This document shows, in pieces, positions 30,507-38,470 of a stretch of 40,079 nucleotides of DNA. The DNA lies in the NCBI GenBank assembly GCA_029560805.1, contig JAKQKE010000209.1, forward strand, positions 1 through 40,079, in the 5' to 3' direction. Made by a program: the position numbers and the translations under genes. The notes under the pieces were generated by a model, which was given only the letters and a program-made list of their open reading frames with translations, had not been told where the DNA came from and made no database searches. Within the stretch, counting starts at the first letter, position 1. The number at the start of each line of letters is the position of its first letter. The stretch comes from Spirochaetota bacterium. Its GTDB lineage: Bacteria; Spirochaetota; Spirochaetia; Treponematales; UBA12059.

Positions 30507-30947
30507 ATGAGCGAAGAATTGGTGCGCGTCAGGATTCGGAGCGTCGAGATGCCATCGGAGGACGCCTCCCCCGTCGTAGTGCTCGAGGAAGCCTCTGGCG
30601 GCGGCGAGTTCTCGGTCGCGGTCGGCGCGGCCGAGGCGGGCGCGATACTGCTTGAGCTCGAGGGCATCGCCACGCCGCGACCGCTTACCCACGAGCTGAT
30701 GGTCCAGATCCTCAGGGAGCAAGGCCTGACGATACGTCGGATCGAGATCTACGGACTGTACGGAGCCGACGAGGACGGCTTCCTAGCCAGGCTCGAGTAC
30801 TCGAAGGGATTCCGTAGCTGGATCCGCGACGTGCGGCCTTCGGACGCGCTCGCCCTGGCGGTCGCCTCGGGAGCGCCGGTCTTCGCCCACCGCTCCTTGC
30901 TCTACGGCGCGTCTGACGACTGGCTGGAGGAAGCTCGCCGGGCTTAG
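30507..30947 (+). CDS. Bifunctional nuclease domain protein (BFN/DUF151)
   Basis: This 146-residue protein matches the BFN/DUF151 family. The strands FSVAVGAAEAGAILLELEGIATPRPLTHELMVQIL and the conserved DVRPSDALALAVASGAPVFA near the C-terminus are the family's two signature blocks. Members show RNase/DNase activity in plants and are widespread in bacteria and archaea; the bacterial role is not settled. The start has no ribosome binding site but lies 7 nt after a TATACT -10 box. It is divergent from the membrane protein/MinD/FapA operon, with the inverted repeat of that promoter lying between them. Confidence 0.87.
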   Translation: MSEELVRVRIRSVEMPSEDASPVVVLEEASGGGEFSVAVGAAEAGAILLELEGIATPRPLTHELMVQILREQGLTIRRIEIYGLYGADEDGFLARLEYSKGFRSWIRDVRPSDALALAVASGAPVFAHRSLLYGASDDWLEEARRA

Positions 30948-30998
30948 CCTTCATCGCCGGGGACCAATAAGGTTCGTAACACCAGGGGCCGCTCACGC

Positions 30999-31027
30999 TT
31001 GTCGCCGAGCCCATCCTGCCGTAGAAT
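30999..31027 (+). promoter_or_regulatory. Promoter of the conserved 551-residue gene (near leaderless)
   Basis: TTGTCG (30999-31004) and TAGAAT (31022-31027) are exactly 17 nt apart. ATG 31036 lies 8 nt after the -10, so the leader is about 2 nt. ATG 31030 would lie before the predicted +1. Confidence 0.6.
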
Positions 31028-31035
31028 AGATGGCC

Positions 31036-32691
31036 ATGGGCATCCTACAGGCAATCCTATCGTTCTTCCGCGGCCTCCTCGGTCTCGAGATAGGCGCGAA
31101 AGGCGAGCTGAAGCGCATCTACTCGGTCATCTCGCCGATCAAGCCGCCGTATTACCGCTTCAAGAACAATCTCGTCATGACCGGCTTCGCGCAGGATCTG
31201 TACCTGTTCTGCCAGGCGATCAAACCGCTCATGGATCTGGCCGACCGGACCCTGGCCCATCCGGACCTGCGCGTCTCCAGACGCTATTTCGACTACCTCG
31301 TCGACCTCGAGCTGCCGCCCCAGGAGCTTGAGAAGAAGGAGAGCTTCGCCTACGACGGCATGAAGGCCCGCATCGAGAACGCCGTCAGGGACGACGAGGA
31401 ACAGGAAGCCGTGGCCAAGGACTTCCAGCATTTCCTCAAAAGCCTCGAAGCGCTGTCGGACGGTCCTCTCAACACCGACCTGCACGAGGTCGAGCGCTTC
31501 ATCGAGGTCTGCAGGCACGACTGGGAGCGCACCCTCGGCTTCTTCGATCCCGGCGCCAGTCTTGACGACTCCCGCTACCGACCCGATTTCCAGCCCTGCG
31601 CCGGAGAGCAGGTCCTGCCCGAACTCATCGACGCCTACTACCTGCTCATCGGCTTCTCCTTCTCGGAGAACCTGCTCCGGAAGACGATGAAGGTCTTCGA
31701 GCGGCACGCGCCGGCGACCGCCGCCAGCCAGGCCGGCAAGATAACCAAGCTATTCTCGACCTTGAACAAGATACTCTCGTACCGCCTATCCAGCGATAAC
31801 CTGCTCGCCCTGATCAGGCTGACCAAGCGCGACGCCATCTACGAGCCCGATACCAAGCGGCAGAGGACGGACCATATCGAGGAATACCGCAAGCGCGTCG
31901 TCACGCAGTACGAGCGCGACCGGGAAAGGCTGCTCCGCGAGCGCCACGAGAACGCCGTATCCCTGGATATTCGCGAGCTGTTCGGCGGCACCGAGGTGCT
32001 CGTCCTCGACGGCTATAACGAGGAGGTCGACTCCTACCTGCGGCGAGAGAGCCCGAACGGCTTTACCCACGTCAAACCGATGGGCATCCTCAAGACCTTC
32101 GTCAAGGGCGTCTTCGAGACGCAGATCAAGGAGACGGTCAAGAAAGTCCTCGTCGAGGGCTATTTCGATAATAAGAATTTCCAGAACAGCCTGGCCAACA
32201 TCCTGTTCCAGTGCGACAGGACCGGCCCGCGGGTCGAGGCCTTCGAGGAGGGCCTCAAGAGCAACGCCCGAGTCAGCGTCGCGGCGGTCAAGCGCTACGT
32301 CGAAGAGATGCGCCACGGCAAGGACATCATGCCCTTCCTGACCAAGCTGGTCGACGAGATCAACTATAAGGCCCGGGAGATCTGCGAGGACGAGACGGGC
32401 CTGTTCCAGATGCTGGCCGAAACCCTCGGCGAGCTGCTGGCCGACTATAAAAAGCCGAGCCCCGACCTCGTCACCAACATCAGGAGCCTCGGGGGCGTAC
32501 GCAACAAGGAGCTCCTGGCCACCCTATCCGAGGGCAAGCGCAAGGCCGAGACCTTCGTGCGGGTCATGCGCAACTTCGCCTTCGTCAAGACACGGGATGG
32601 CCTGCCGCCGGCGCCTGGAGCGCTCAGCGCGATACGTTCCGACGCTCCGGGCCGGGTCGAAGAAGCCGTCGAGGTGGAACCGCTTCCCTAG
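31036..32691 (+). CDS. Conserved spirochaete-type cytosolic protein
   Basis: This 551-residue protein has no signal peptide and no transmembrane segment. It is highly charged and mainly helical, with recognisable stretches such as ILSFFRGLLGLEIGAKGELKRIYS, PYYRFKNNLVMTGFAQDLYLFCQAIKPL and EYRKRVVTQYERDRERLLRE. I recall similar proteins in Treponema (probably the Pfam family DUF5312), but cannot verify this here. The function is unknown. ATG 31036 is preferred over ATG 31030 because the -10 TAGAAT at 31022-31027 puts transcription start between them. Its 3' end overlaps the convergent gene at 32688 by a few bases, so no terminator separates them. Confidence 0.72.
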   Translation: MGILQAILSFFRGLLGLEIGAKGELKRIYSVISPIKPPYYRFKNNLVMTGFAQDLYLFCQAIKPLMDLADRTLAHPDLRVSRRYFDYLVDLELPPQELEKKESFAYDGMKARIENAVRDDEEQEAVAKDFQHFLKSLEALSDGPLNTDLHEVERFIEVCRHDWERTLGFFDPGASLDDSRYRPDFQPCAGEQVLPELIDAYYLLIGFSFSENLLRKTMKVFERHAPATAASQAGKITKLFSTLNKILSYRLSSDNLLALIRLTKRDAIYEPDTKRQRTDHIEEYRKRVVTQYERDRERLLRERHENAVSLDIRELFGGTEVLVLDGYNEEVDSYLRRESPNGFTHVKPMGILKTFVKGVFETQIKETVKKVLVEGYFDNKNFQNSLANILFQCDRTGPRVEAFEEGLKSNARVSVAAVKRYVEEMRHGKDIMPFLTKLVDEINYKAREICEDETGLFQMLAETLGELLADYKKPSPDLVTNIRSLGGVRNKELLATLSEGKRKAETFVRVMRNFAFVKTRDGLPPAPGALSAIRSDAPGRVEEAVEVEPLP

Positions 32692-33506
32692 CGGCCGCTC
32701 GGCGCGGCGGCGTCCATGATGCCGGAGAACCACGCGAAGGCCGCGGCCGCCCGGTTCGCGAAGGATCGCTCGAGACTGCCCCGGACCCCCGGTACCACGG
32801 CGGCCTTGGCGCTCGAGGCGACGTAGAATAGCAGCCCCTCGTCGACCTGGATGACCAAAACCCGTACGACCACGTCGCCCGGCCCCGCCACGGGGACGAG
32901 TCCTAGCCGCATCCCGGTCAGGTTCGACGACGACTGCGCCACATAGCCATCGCCGGCAGACAGCTCGACGCGGTAACGGTTCTCGCCGAAGGTCGTATCA
33001 CGCTGGAGCGCATAGAGCGTCTCGCCGCCGGCCGGCAGTGCCTGGAGCCGGGTGTCGGTGAGCGCCCGATCCGAGTTCGGGCCGGCCAGCAGGGTGGAGC
33101 GCTCGTAGAGCGTGCGCGTCCGGCCTCGGCTGGCCGAGTAGTACTGGATACCCTCGAGGCTCCCGATCGACCTGAGGGCGTTATAGACCAACAGGACCTC
33201 GTCAGCCGTCGTCGGGCCGCGCCTCAGCCACAGGAATACCGCCTCGACGACCACGTCGGGGGCTTCGGAACGGATAGCGCCGCGGATAAGGTCGGCGGCG
33301 GGATGCAGCGGTAGCAGCGACAGCGCCGGGTCGGCGCCGGACGACGAGGCGCGAGGCTCCTCGCCCCGGAGCAGGGCGGAAGCCGTATCCGGCAGGGCCA
33401 CGGAGGCGAGGGGCGCGGCGAACGCGGTGGACGCCCCGAGCGCGACGATCACGGAAGCGAGCGCCCGGAAGGCACGGCGCGGCGACCGAGACGATAGGGG
33501 ATTCAT
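32688..33506 (-). CDS. Secreted protein of unknown function
   Basis: This 272-residue protein has a cleavable-type signal (FRALASVIVALGASTAFAAP, AxA cleavage near residue 30). The mature part includes VLLVYNALRSIGSLEGIQYYSASRGRTRTLYERSTLL, FGENRYRVELSAGDGYVAQSSSNLTGMRLGLVPVAGPG and a C-terminal RGSLERSFANRAAAAFAWFSGIM. I have seen this layout in spirochaete periplasmic proteins (possibly DUF6675), but the assignment is uncertain and no function is known. ATG 33506 lacks a ribosome binding site and lies exactly 6 nt after TATAGT. Confidence 0.65.
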   Translation of the reverse strand: MNPLSSRSPRRAFRALASVIVALGASTAFAAPLASVALPDTASALLRGEEPRASSSGADPALSLLPLHPAADLIRGAIRSEAPDVVVEAVFLWLRRGPTTADEVLLVYNALRSIGSLEGIQYYSASRGRTRTLYERSTLLAGPNSDRALTDTRLQALPAGGETLYALQRDTTFGENRYRVELSAGDGYVAQSSSNLTGMRLGLVPVAGPGDVVVRVLVIQVDEGLLFYVASSAKAAVVPGVRGSLERSFANRAAAAFAWFSGIMDAAAPSGR

Positions 33507-33512
33507 GCACTT

Positions 33513-33518
33513 ACTATA
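33513..33518 (-). promoter_or_regulatory. -10 box 6 nt before the start of the secreted protein gene
   Basis: On the minus strand TATAGT ends exactly 6 nt before ATG 33506, implying a leaderless mRNA. No clear -35 is visible. Confidence 0.5.
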
Positions 33519-33658
33519 GCGCGAATCCAGCCAGACCGTATACGCGACCAGCGCGCTTTATTTTTAGGCTCGATTACGCTATAACGGAGCGTACGCGACG
33601 CTCACCCCACCTCGTCGCGCGGCTGTCGGGCCGCGTCGATGCCTCGAAAGGCTACTTA

Positions 33659-35311
33659 ATGAATGTTGTCGTTGTACTGATAGAACTGGTCGGATCGCTC
33701 GGATTATTCCTCTACGGCATGCGCATACTGTCCGACGGCATCCAGCGAGCCGCCGGCGACCGGCTCAAGCGCGCCCTCAACCTGATGACCGGCACCACCT
33801 TCAAGGCCCTCTTGACCGGAGCCGGGCTGACCGCATTGATCCAATCGTCGTCGGTGACGACGGTCATGGTCGTCTCCTTCGTCAACGCCGGGCTTCTGAC
33901 CGTCGCCCAGGCCGCCGGCGTCATCTTCGGCGCGAACATCGGAACGACGATCACGGCCTGGATCGTGTCGCTGATCGGCTTCGACTTCCATATCTCGGCG
34001 CTCGCCCTGCCGATGGTCGGCGCCGGCTTCATCATGATGACCCTGCCGAAACGCAAGTCCAGACTACGCGACTACGGCGAGGCGGCGCTCGGTTTCGGGC
34101 TCCTGTTCATGGGGCTGGACTTCTTGGCGCACGCGATCCCGAGGCCCTCGGCCGACGTGATCCGCTTCCTCGAGGGATTGTCCGGCATGGGCGTGCTGTC
34201 GATCCTGATAGCCGTGGCGACCGGCACGGTACTGACCATTCTGATACACTCATCGAGCGCCTCGACGGCCATCGTGATCACGCTCGCCGTGGAGGGTGTC
34301 ATCGGCTTCGAGATGGCCGCGGGGCTGGTCCTCGGATGCAACATCGGCACCACGATCGACGCGTTCCTCGCCTCGATCGGGGCCAAGGCGAACGCGAGAC
34401 GCGCGGCCTGGTTGCACATCCTGTTCAACGTGCTCGGATCGCTCTGGGCCGTGATCCTATTCAAGCCATTCCTAGCCCTCGTCAACCTGATGGCCGGGGG
34501 CTCCACCGTGGCCCAGCACATTGCGATGATGCATACGGTCTTCAACGTGATCAACGCGGCGGTCTTCGCGCCCTTCGCCAAGCAACTGTCCGAACTGGTA
34601 ACCAGGTTCGTCAAGGCCAAGCCCGGCGAGGACGACCTGCCGCAGAAACTCGAGTACGTGGCCGCCCCGCTCGTCGATAGCCCGGAGCTCAACCTGATCC
34701 GGGCGCAGAAGGAGATCTCGGACATGGCCGGCCTATGCGGCTCGATGTTCGTCCGTTGGCGCGAGCTGCTGCGCGACGGGACCGAGGATGTCTCCGACGA
34801 GGTGGAGCGCTTCCGCGGCCTGGAGGACTACGCCGACCAGATGCGCGACGAACTGTCGAGATTCCTACTCGAGTGCGCCGGACACGAGGTGAGCGCCGAC
34901 AGACAGCGCGACATTGGCAAGATGATGCGCATCGTCGTCGACCTGGAGGACATCACCGATGACTGTTTCAGCCTCGTGCTGTTGCTGGACAAGGCCCGCT
35001 CGCGCGGGCTCGTCGTCGACGCGGAGGAGATAGCGAGCCTGGGGCCCTATACTCTGCTCGTCGAGAACTTCCTGCGCTTCGTCAAGGACAACATCAACGG
35101 CGCTATCAGCGCGGAGCAGCTCGCCATAGCCCAGGACCTGGAGAACAGTATCGACGACTTCCGTACGACGCTCAAGAAGAAGGCGCGCAAGCGGCTCAAA
35201 TCCGGCGAGAACGTGAAGGCCGAGCTCCTATTCATGGACATGGTCAGGCACATAGAGAAGATAGGCGACCATGCGTTCGGCGTGGCCCACGCCCTGAGGA
35301 CCAGGAGCTAG
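33659..35311 (+). CDS. Na/Pi cotransporter family protein with PhoU-like domain
   Basis: This 550-residue inner-membrane protein has the inverted repeat architecture of Na/Pi-cotransporter II. GLFLYGMRILSDGIQRAAG opens the first half; the QSSS motif occurs as TALIQSSSVTTVMVVSFVNAGLL and its partner as TILIHSSSASTAIVITLAVEG. GANIGTTITAWIVS and GCNIGTTIDAFLAS are the paired family motifs. About eight or nine membrane helices are followed by a cytosolic PhoU-like helical domain (about 345-550) with DMVRHIEKIGDHAFGVAHAL at the end. It probably imports or exports phosphate, coupled to sodium. AAAGG lies upstream of ATG 33659. A TATAAC (33580-33585) is a possible -10. Confidence 0.9.
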   Translation: MNVVVVLIELVGSLGLFLYGMRILSDGIQRAAGDRLKRALNLMTGTTFKALLTGAGLTALIQSSSVTTVMVVSFVNAGLLTVAQAAGVIFGANIGTTITAWIVSLIGFDFHISALALPMVGAGFIMMTLPKRKSRLRDYGEAALGFGLLFMGLDFLAHAIPRPSADVIRFLEGLSGMGVLSILIAVATGTVLTILIHSSSASTAIVITLAVEGVIGFEMAAGLVLGCNIGTTIDAFLASIGAKANARRAAWLHILFNVLGSLWAVILFKPFLALVNLMAGGSTVAQHIAMMHTVFNVINAAVFAPFAKQLSELVTRFVKAKPGEDDLPQKLEYVAAPLVDSPELNLIRAQKEISDMAGLCGSMFVRWRELLRDGTEDVSDEVERFRGLEDYADQMRDELSRFLLECAGHEVSADRQRDIGKMMRIVVDLEDITDDCFSLVLLLDKARSRGLVVDAEEIASLGPYTLLVENFLRFVKDNINGAISAEQLAIAQDLENSIDDFRTTLKKKARKRLKSGENVKAELLFMDMVRHIEKIGDHAFGVAHALRTRS

Positions 35312-35314
35312 GCG

Positions 35315-35362
35315 AGCGACGATCGCATCGAGAGCGACGATCGCATCGAGAGCGACGATCGC
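35315..35362. repeat. 18-bp tandem repeat upstream of the GDPD promoter
   Basis: AGCGACGATCGCATCGAG occurs at 35315-35332 and 35333-35350, and a third partial copy (AGCGACGATCGC) at 35351-35362. Each holds GCGACGATCGC, which is close to a palindrome. The array starts 4 nt after the Na/Pi cotransporter stop and ends directly before the -35 region of the next gene. Confidence 0.8.
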
Positions 35363-35364
35363 GC

Positions 35365-35392
35365 TTGCGGGCTGCCGGTTCGGTCGTATACT
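35365..35392 (+). promoter_or_regulatory. Promoter of the GDPD gene (leaderless)
   Basis: TTGCGG (35365-35370) and TATACT (35387-35392) are 16 nt apart. The -10 ends exactly 6 nt before ATG 35399. No Shine-Dalgarno is present. The 18-bp repeats lie immediately upstream. Confidence 0.65.
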
Positions 35393-35398
35393 GTCCGC

Positions 35399-36373
35399 AT
35401 GAAAACGCATAGAGCTACGACGAAATGGCTCATCCTCGCGGTGATGGGCGCGCTCGCCATCGCGTGGCTGATTATCGGCCTGTGGCCCAGGTCCGGCATG
35501 GCCGCGCCACCACTCTGGCGGGCCCACGCCGACGGCGCTCCGCTCGTGCTGGCGCATCAGGGCGGAGCGATGGAGCGGCCGTCGTCGAGCGACCTGGCCT
35601 TCGAGCGCGCCTCCGAGATTGGCGTCGACGCGTTCGAGCTCGATGTGGTGCTCACGGCCGACGGCGTCCTGGCGGTTATCCACGATACAACCCTCGACCG
35701 TACGACCGACGGCGTCGGGCCGGTCGGTGACAGAACCTACGCCGAGATACGCTTCCTCGACGCCGGCTACGGCCTCCTGGGTGAGGACGGCGAGGTCGTG
35801 CGCGACCCTGCCAGGAACCCCTACATAGGCATCGGGGCCTACGTGCCGTCGCTCGAGGAGCTGTTCCGCGAGTACCCCTCCATGCCCATGCTGATAGAAA
35901 TAAAGGACTTAGGCGACCGGGGCTTGGCCTCTGCGAGGGAGCTCAGGCGGCTGATAGACGCCTACGGGCGCGCGACCACCACGATGGTCGCCTGCAACGA
36001 CGAGGAACCCCTCCTGGAGTTCGACTCGCTACCCGGTGAACGGGTCGCTCGGGCCGCGTCCAAGCCCGAGGCGTACCGCTTCTACGCCCGGCACGCGCTC
36101 GGGCTGAACGCGCTCAACAACCGGGCTCCGCACGAGGCGATGAGCCTGTCGCTGACGAGCGGGCTCGGCCCATTCACGATCGACCTGACGGCCGAGCGCC
36201 TGCGCCGGGACTGCGTAGCCAGGGGACTCTCGACGATGTACTGGACGGTGAACGACGTGGCGACGATGGAACGCCTACTATCGATGGCCACGTCGACGGG
36301 CGGGATCGACGGCATCATCACCGACCGGCCGAGCGAGCTCCTGGCCGCCCTCAGCCGGCGCGGCATCAGGTAG
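35399..36373 (+). CDS. Glycerophosphodiester phosphodiesterase, membrane-anchored
   Basis: This 324-residue protein has an N-terminal signal anchor (WLILAVMGALAIAWLIIGLW, about 10-29), so the catalytic domain is probably periplasmic. The GDPD core is shown by LVLAHQGGAMERPSSSDLAF, FELDVVLTADGVLAVIHDTTLDRTTDGVG (catalytic Glu/Asp/His), LIEIKDLG and MYWTVNDVATMERLLSMATSTGGIDGIITDRP. It hydrolyses glycerophosphodiesters to glycerol 3-phosphate and an alcohol. The start has no ribosome binding site and lies 6 nt after TATACT. It follows the Na/Pi transporter on the same strand, so both may serve phosphate supply, but it has its own promoter. Confidence 0.92.
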   Translation: MKTHRATTKWLILAVMGALAIAWLIIGLWPRSGMAAPPLWRAHADGAPLVLAHQGGAMERPSSSDLAFERASEIGVDAFELDVVLTADGVLAVIHDTTLDRTTDGVGPVGDRTYAEIRFLDAGYGLLGEDGEVVRDPARNPYIGIGAYVPSLEELFREYPSMPMLIEIKDLGDRGLASARELRRLIDAYGRATTTMVACNDEEPLLEFDSLPGERVARAASKPEAYRFYARHALGLNALNNRAPHEAMSLSLTSGLGPFTIDLTAERLRRDCVARGLSTMYWTVNDVATMERLLSMATSTGGIDGIITDRPSELLAALSRRGIR

Positions 36374-36381
36374 CGTCGCTA

Positions 36382-37047
36382 TCATGTACCGGCGCCGCCG
36401 TCGATAGCCTCGGCCAGGCCGTAGACGTCCTCGACGCCGTCGACGAGCGCGGCGCCCATGCCCAGCTCGAGCGGTACGGCGAGGTCGACGTCGTAGCGGT
36501 CGCCGACCGAAATGCAGGCGCCAGGCTCGGCGCCGGCAAGTCGGGCGGCTAGCAGGTAGGGCTCGGCCGCCGGCTTGGAGCGCATGGTATCGTCGAGGCC
36601 GACGACAGCCGAGAATAGGCCGTGGACGCCGAGGGCCTCGAGCGTCGCCTCTCCTACCGACCTGGGGTTGTTGGTGACGGCGACGAGCGCCGAGCCGTAG
36701 CGGTCGCGGAGCCCGGAGAGGGCGGCGACGAGCGCAGGGTCGACTGACAGGAAGCGTTCGGGGCGTATCAGGCGCCGCCGCCACTCGACGCCAGTCCCTA
36801 TGTCGACCCCGAGGGCGGCCATCGCGTTGCCGAGGCTGGTGGAGGCGCGGCCTTCGGCGTCGGCCAGAGCGGCCCGCGTACGCTCGACCAGGGCCGCGAC
36901 CTCGTCGTATGGCTCGCCCCGGATGCGGGCCAGCTCACGCACCAGGACCTCGATCTGAAAGCGGCCGTACTCGCGATCCGTGTACAGCGTGCCGTCGATA
37001 TCGAAGAGGAACGCGTCGATACGCTCGGGAACGCGATAGAGCCTCAA
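36382..37047 (-). CDS. HAD family hydrolase (phosphoglycolate-phosphatase-like)
   Basis: This 221-residue phosphatase has motif I FLFDIDGTLYTD (nucleophile and acid Asp), motif II VAVTNNPRS, motif III Lys in RSKPAAEPYLLAA and motif IV CISVGDRYDVDLAVPLELGM, with a helical cap between I and II. It resembles Gph/PpaX-type phosphatases; the substrate is unknown. TTG 37047 (reading MRLYRVPERIDAFLFD) is chosen because it lies 2 nt after the TGA of the PRPP synthetase gene and no ATG or GTG fits before motif I. Translation is probably coupled to prs. The stop is 8 nt from the convergent GDPD stop. Confidence 0.82.
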   Translation of the reverse strand: MRLYRVPERIDAFLFDIDGTLYTDREYGRFQIEVLVRELARIRGEPYDEVAALVERTRAALADAEGRASTSLGNAMAALGVDIGTGVEWRRRLIRPERFLSVDPALVAALSGLRDRYGSALVAVTNNPRSVGEATLEALGVHGLFSAVVGLDDTMRSKPAAEPYLLAARLAGAEPGACISVGDRYDVDLAVPLELGMGAALVDGVEDVYGLAEAIDGGAGT

Positions 37048-37049
37048 AG

Positions 37050-38321
37050 TCAGAGCGGGAGCGTCGGCTGGTGGGCGGCCTGCGCGGCCATCGCCTTCTT
37101 GATCTTCTTGGCGATGATCTCGCGGTTGTCGAGCATCGGCGACAGGCTCCGGTTGTGGTGCAGCAGCGATATGATCTGCGCGAACAGCGTGGTCACGTCG
37201 GCCTCGATGTACCACTCCTTCTTGAGGAGCTGGCCGTGGTGCACGGCGTTCGTTCCGATTATCCGGTAGAACAGACCCTCGCGGTAGGCCTTGTCGAAGT
37301 CGTCGATCGCGTTTGCCGAGAACAGCGGTAGCGATACGGCGCAGATCACCTTCGTGGCGCCCTGGTCCTTGAGGTAGCGCATAGCCTTGAGCAGCGTGCC
37401 ACCGGTGCCGAGCATATCGTCGGCCATGAACACGATCTTGCCGTGGATGTCGCCGAGCAGCTTCATCTCGGTGATGTTGGAGTCGGTCGCGTCCTTGGTG
37501 ACCTTGGAGTAGTCGCGTTCCTTGTACAGCATGGCGAGCGGCTTCTGCAGCGTGCTCGCGTAAAATTTGTTGCGGTCGACCGCGCCGGTGTCCGGGGAGA
37601 GCACGACCAGGTTCTCGTCGCTGACATCGACGATGCCGGCCAGCTTCTCGATGACCTGATAGGAAGCGTGCAGGTTTTCGAGGCGCAGCTTGTTGAAGCA
37701 GTTCTCTATCTCGCGGGAGTGGATGTCGAGGGTGATGATGCGCTGGACGCCGTAGTTCTCGAAGATCTGCCCGAGCCGCGCGGCGGTCAAGCCCTCGCGG
37801 CCCTTCTTCTTGTGCTGCCTGGAGTACGGATAGGCGGGCATGACCAGGGTGATGCGCTCGGCGCCGGCCTGGATAGCCGCGTCTATCGTGACGAGGGTGT
37901 TCATCACGTGGTCGTTGACCGACAGCTCGCGCTCGTCCCGGCCATCATTGAACCTGCAGGGCTGGCGGTTCTCGACGTCCTGGAAGATATACAGGTCCTT
38001 GCCGCGTATGGAATCAAGGATCTCGGTCTTGATCTCGCCGTTGGCGAACCACGTATAGCGCGCGTTGACCTTGAACCTCGGCGCCCGGTACTCGTTGACG
38101 TTGCCCGGGATGCATAGCATCGACGAGTAGACATCGTTCGCGAAGTTGATCTTCCGCGTCACGAGTTCCTTAGAAATGTGGTATCGGTCGGCCATCACCT
38201 GGACCTTGCGCTCGAAACGGTGCCGATAGATGGTGGACAGCCGCTTAAGGACCTGCTCGGCGAAGCGCTCGCCGCCTGGACAGGCCAAGAGCCCGAGTTT
38301 GGTTGGGTCGGAATAATTCAT
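37050..38321 (-). CDS. prs: Ribose-phosphate pyrophosphokinase, long form
   Basis: This 423-residue enzyme makes PRPP from ribose 5-phosphate and ATP in the cytosol. The core motifs are present: FANGEIKTEI (flag-like start), LVMPAYPYSRQHKKKGREGLTAARLGQIFENYG, ITLDIHSREIENCF, VVLSPDTGAVDRNKFYA, and the PRPP loop IVFMADDMLGTGGTLLKAM. It is about 100 residues longer than the usual ~315, with extra sequence before the flag region (about 30-95) and near the DGRDERELSVND segment. This long type is found in spirochaetes as far as I recall. ATG 38321 follows AAAGG. The promoter at 38351-38379 is clear. The HAD gene follows, 2 nt after the stop. Confidence 0.92.
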   Translation of the reverse strand: MNYSDPTKLGLLACPGGERFAEQVLKRLSTIYRHRFERKVQVMADRYHISKELVTRKINFANDVYSSMLCIPGNVNEYRAPRFKVNARYTWFANGEIKTEILDSIRGKDLYIFQDVENRQPCRFNDGRDERELSVNDHVMNTLVTIDAAIQAGAERITLVMPAYPYSRQHKKKGREGLTAARLGQIFENYGVQRIITLDIHSREIENCFNKLRLENLHASYQVIEKLAGIVDVSDENLVVLSPDTGAVDRNKFYASTLQKPLAMLYKERDYSKVTKDATDSNITEMKLLGDIHGKIVFMADDMLGTGGTLLKAMRYLKDQGATKVICAVSLPLFSANAIDDFDKAYREGLFYRIIGTNAVHHGQLLKKEWYIEADVTTLFAQIISLLHHNRSLSPMLDNREIIAKKIKKAMAAQAAHQPTLPL

Positions 38322-38350
38322 GCGCGCGCCTTTGCCGGAGGAGTTATTCC

Positions 38351-38379
38351 AAGATACCCGTGGGCCCACGTTTGGTCAA
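38351..38379 (-). promoter_or_regulatory. Promoter of prs
   Basis: On the minus strand TTGACC (38374-38379) and TATCTT (38351-38356) are exactly 17 nt apart. The predicted start is about 23 nt before ATG 38321. Confidence 0.65.
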
Positions 38380-38400
38380 GGCGAGAGCGGTGCACGGCCT

Positions 38401-38442
38401 ATAGAAACGGGGGCCCGAGGCCTCACCGGCCCCGGGCCCCCG
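38401..38442 (-). terminator. Intrinsic terminator after the Gly/Met-rich secreted protein gene
   Basis: CGGGGGCCCGAGGCC (38408-38422) pairs with GGCCCCGGGCCCCCG (38428-38442) around a 5-nt loop with one mismatch. Reading the minus strand it is followed by TTTCTAT. The T-run is weak but the stem is very stable. The adjacent CGATCGCC/GGCGATCG hairpin (38441-38459) lies between it and the stop at 38471. Confidence 0.7.
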
Positions 38443-38470
38443 ATCGCCTTAGGCGATCGATAGCGGACGA

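Noticed and set aside
35315-35362. Tandem repeats considered as a CRISPR remnant
   Set aside because: Units are directly adjacent with no spacers, and no cas genes are present.
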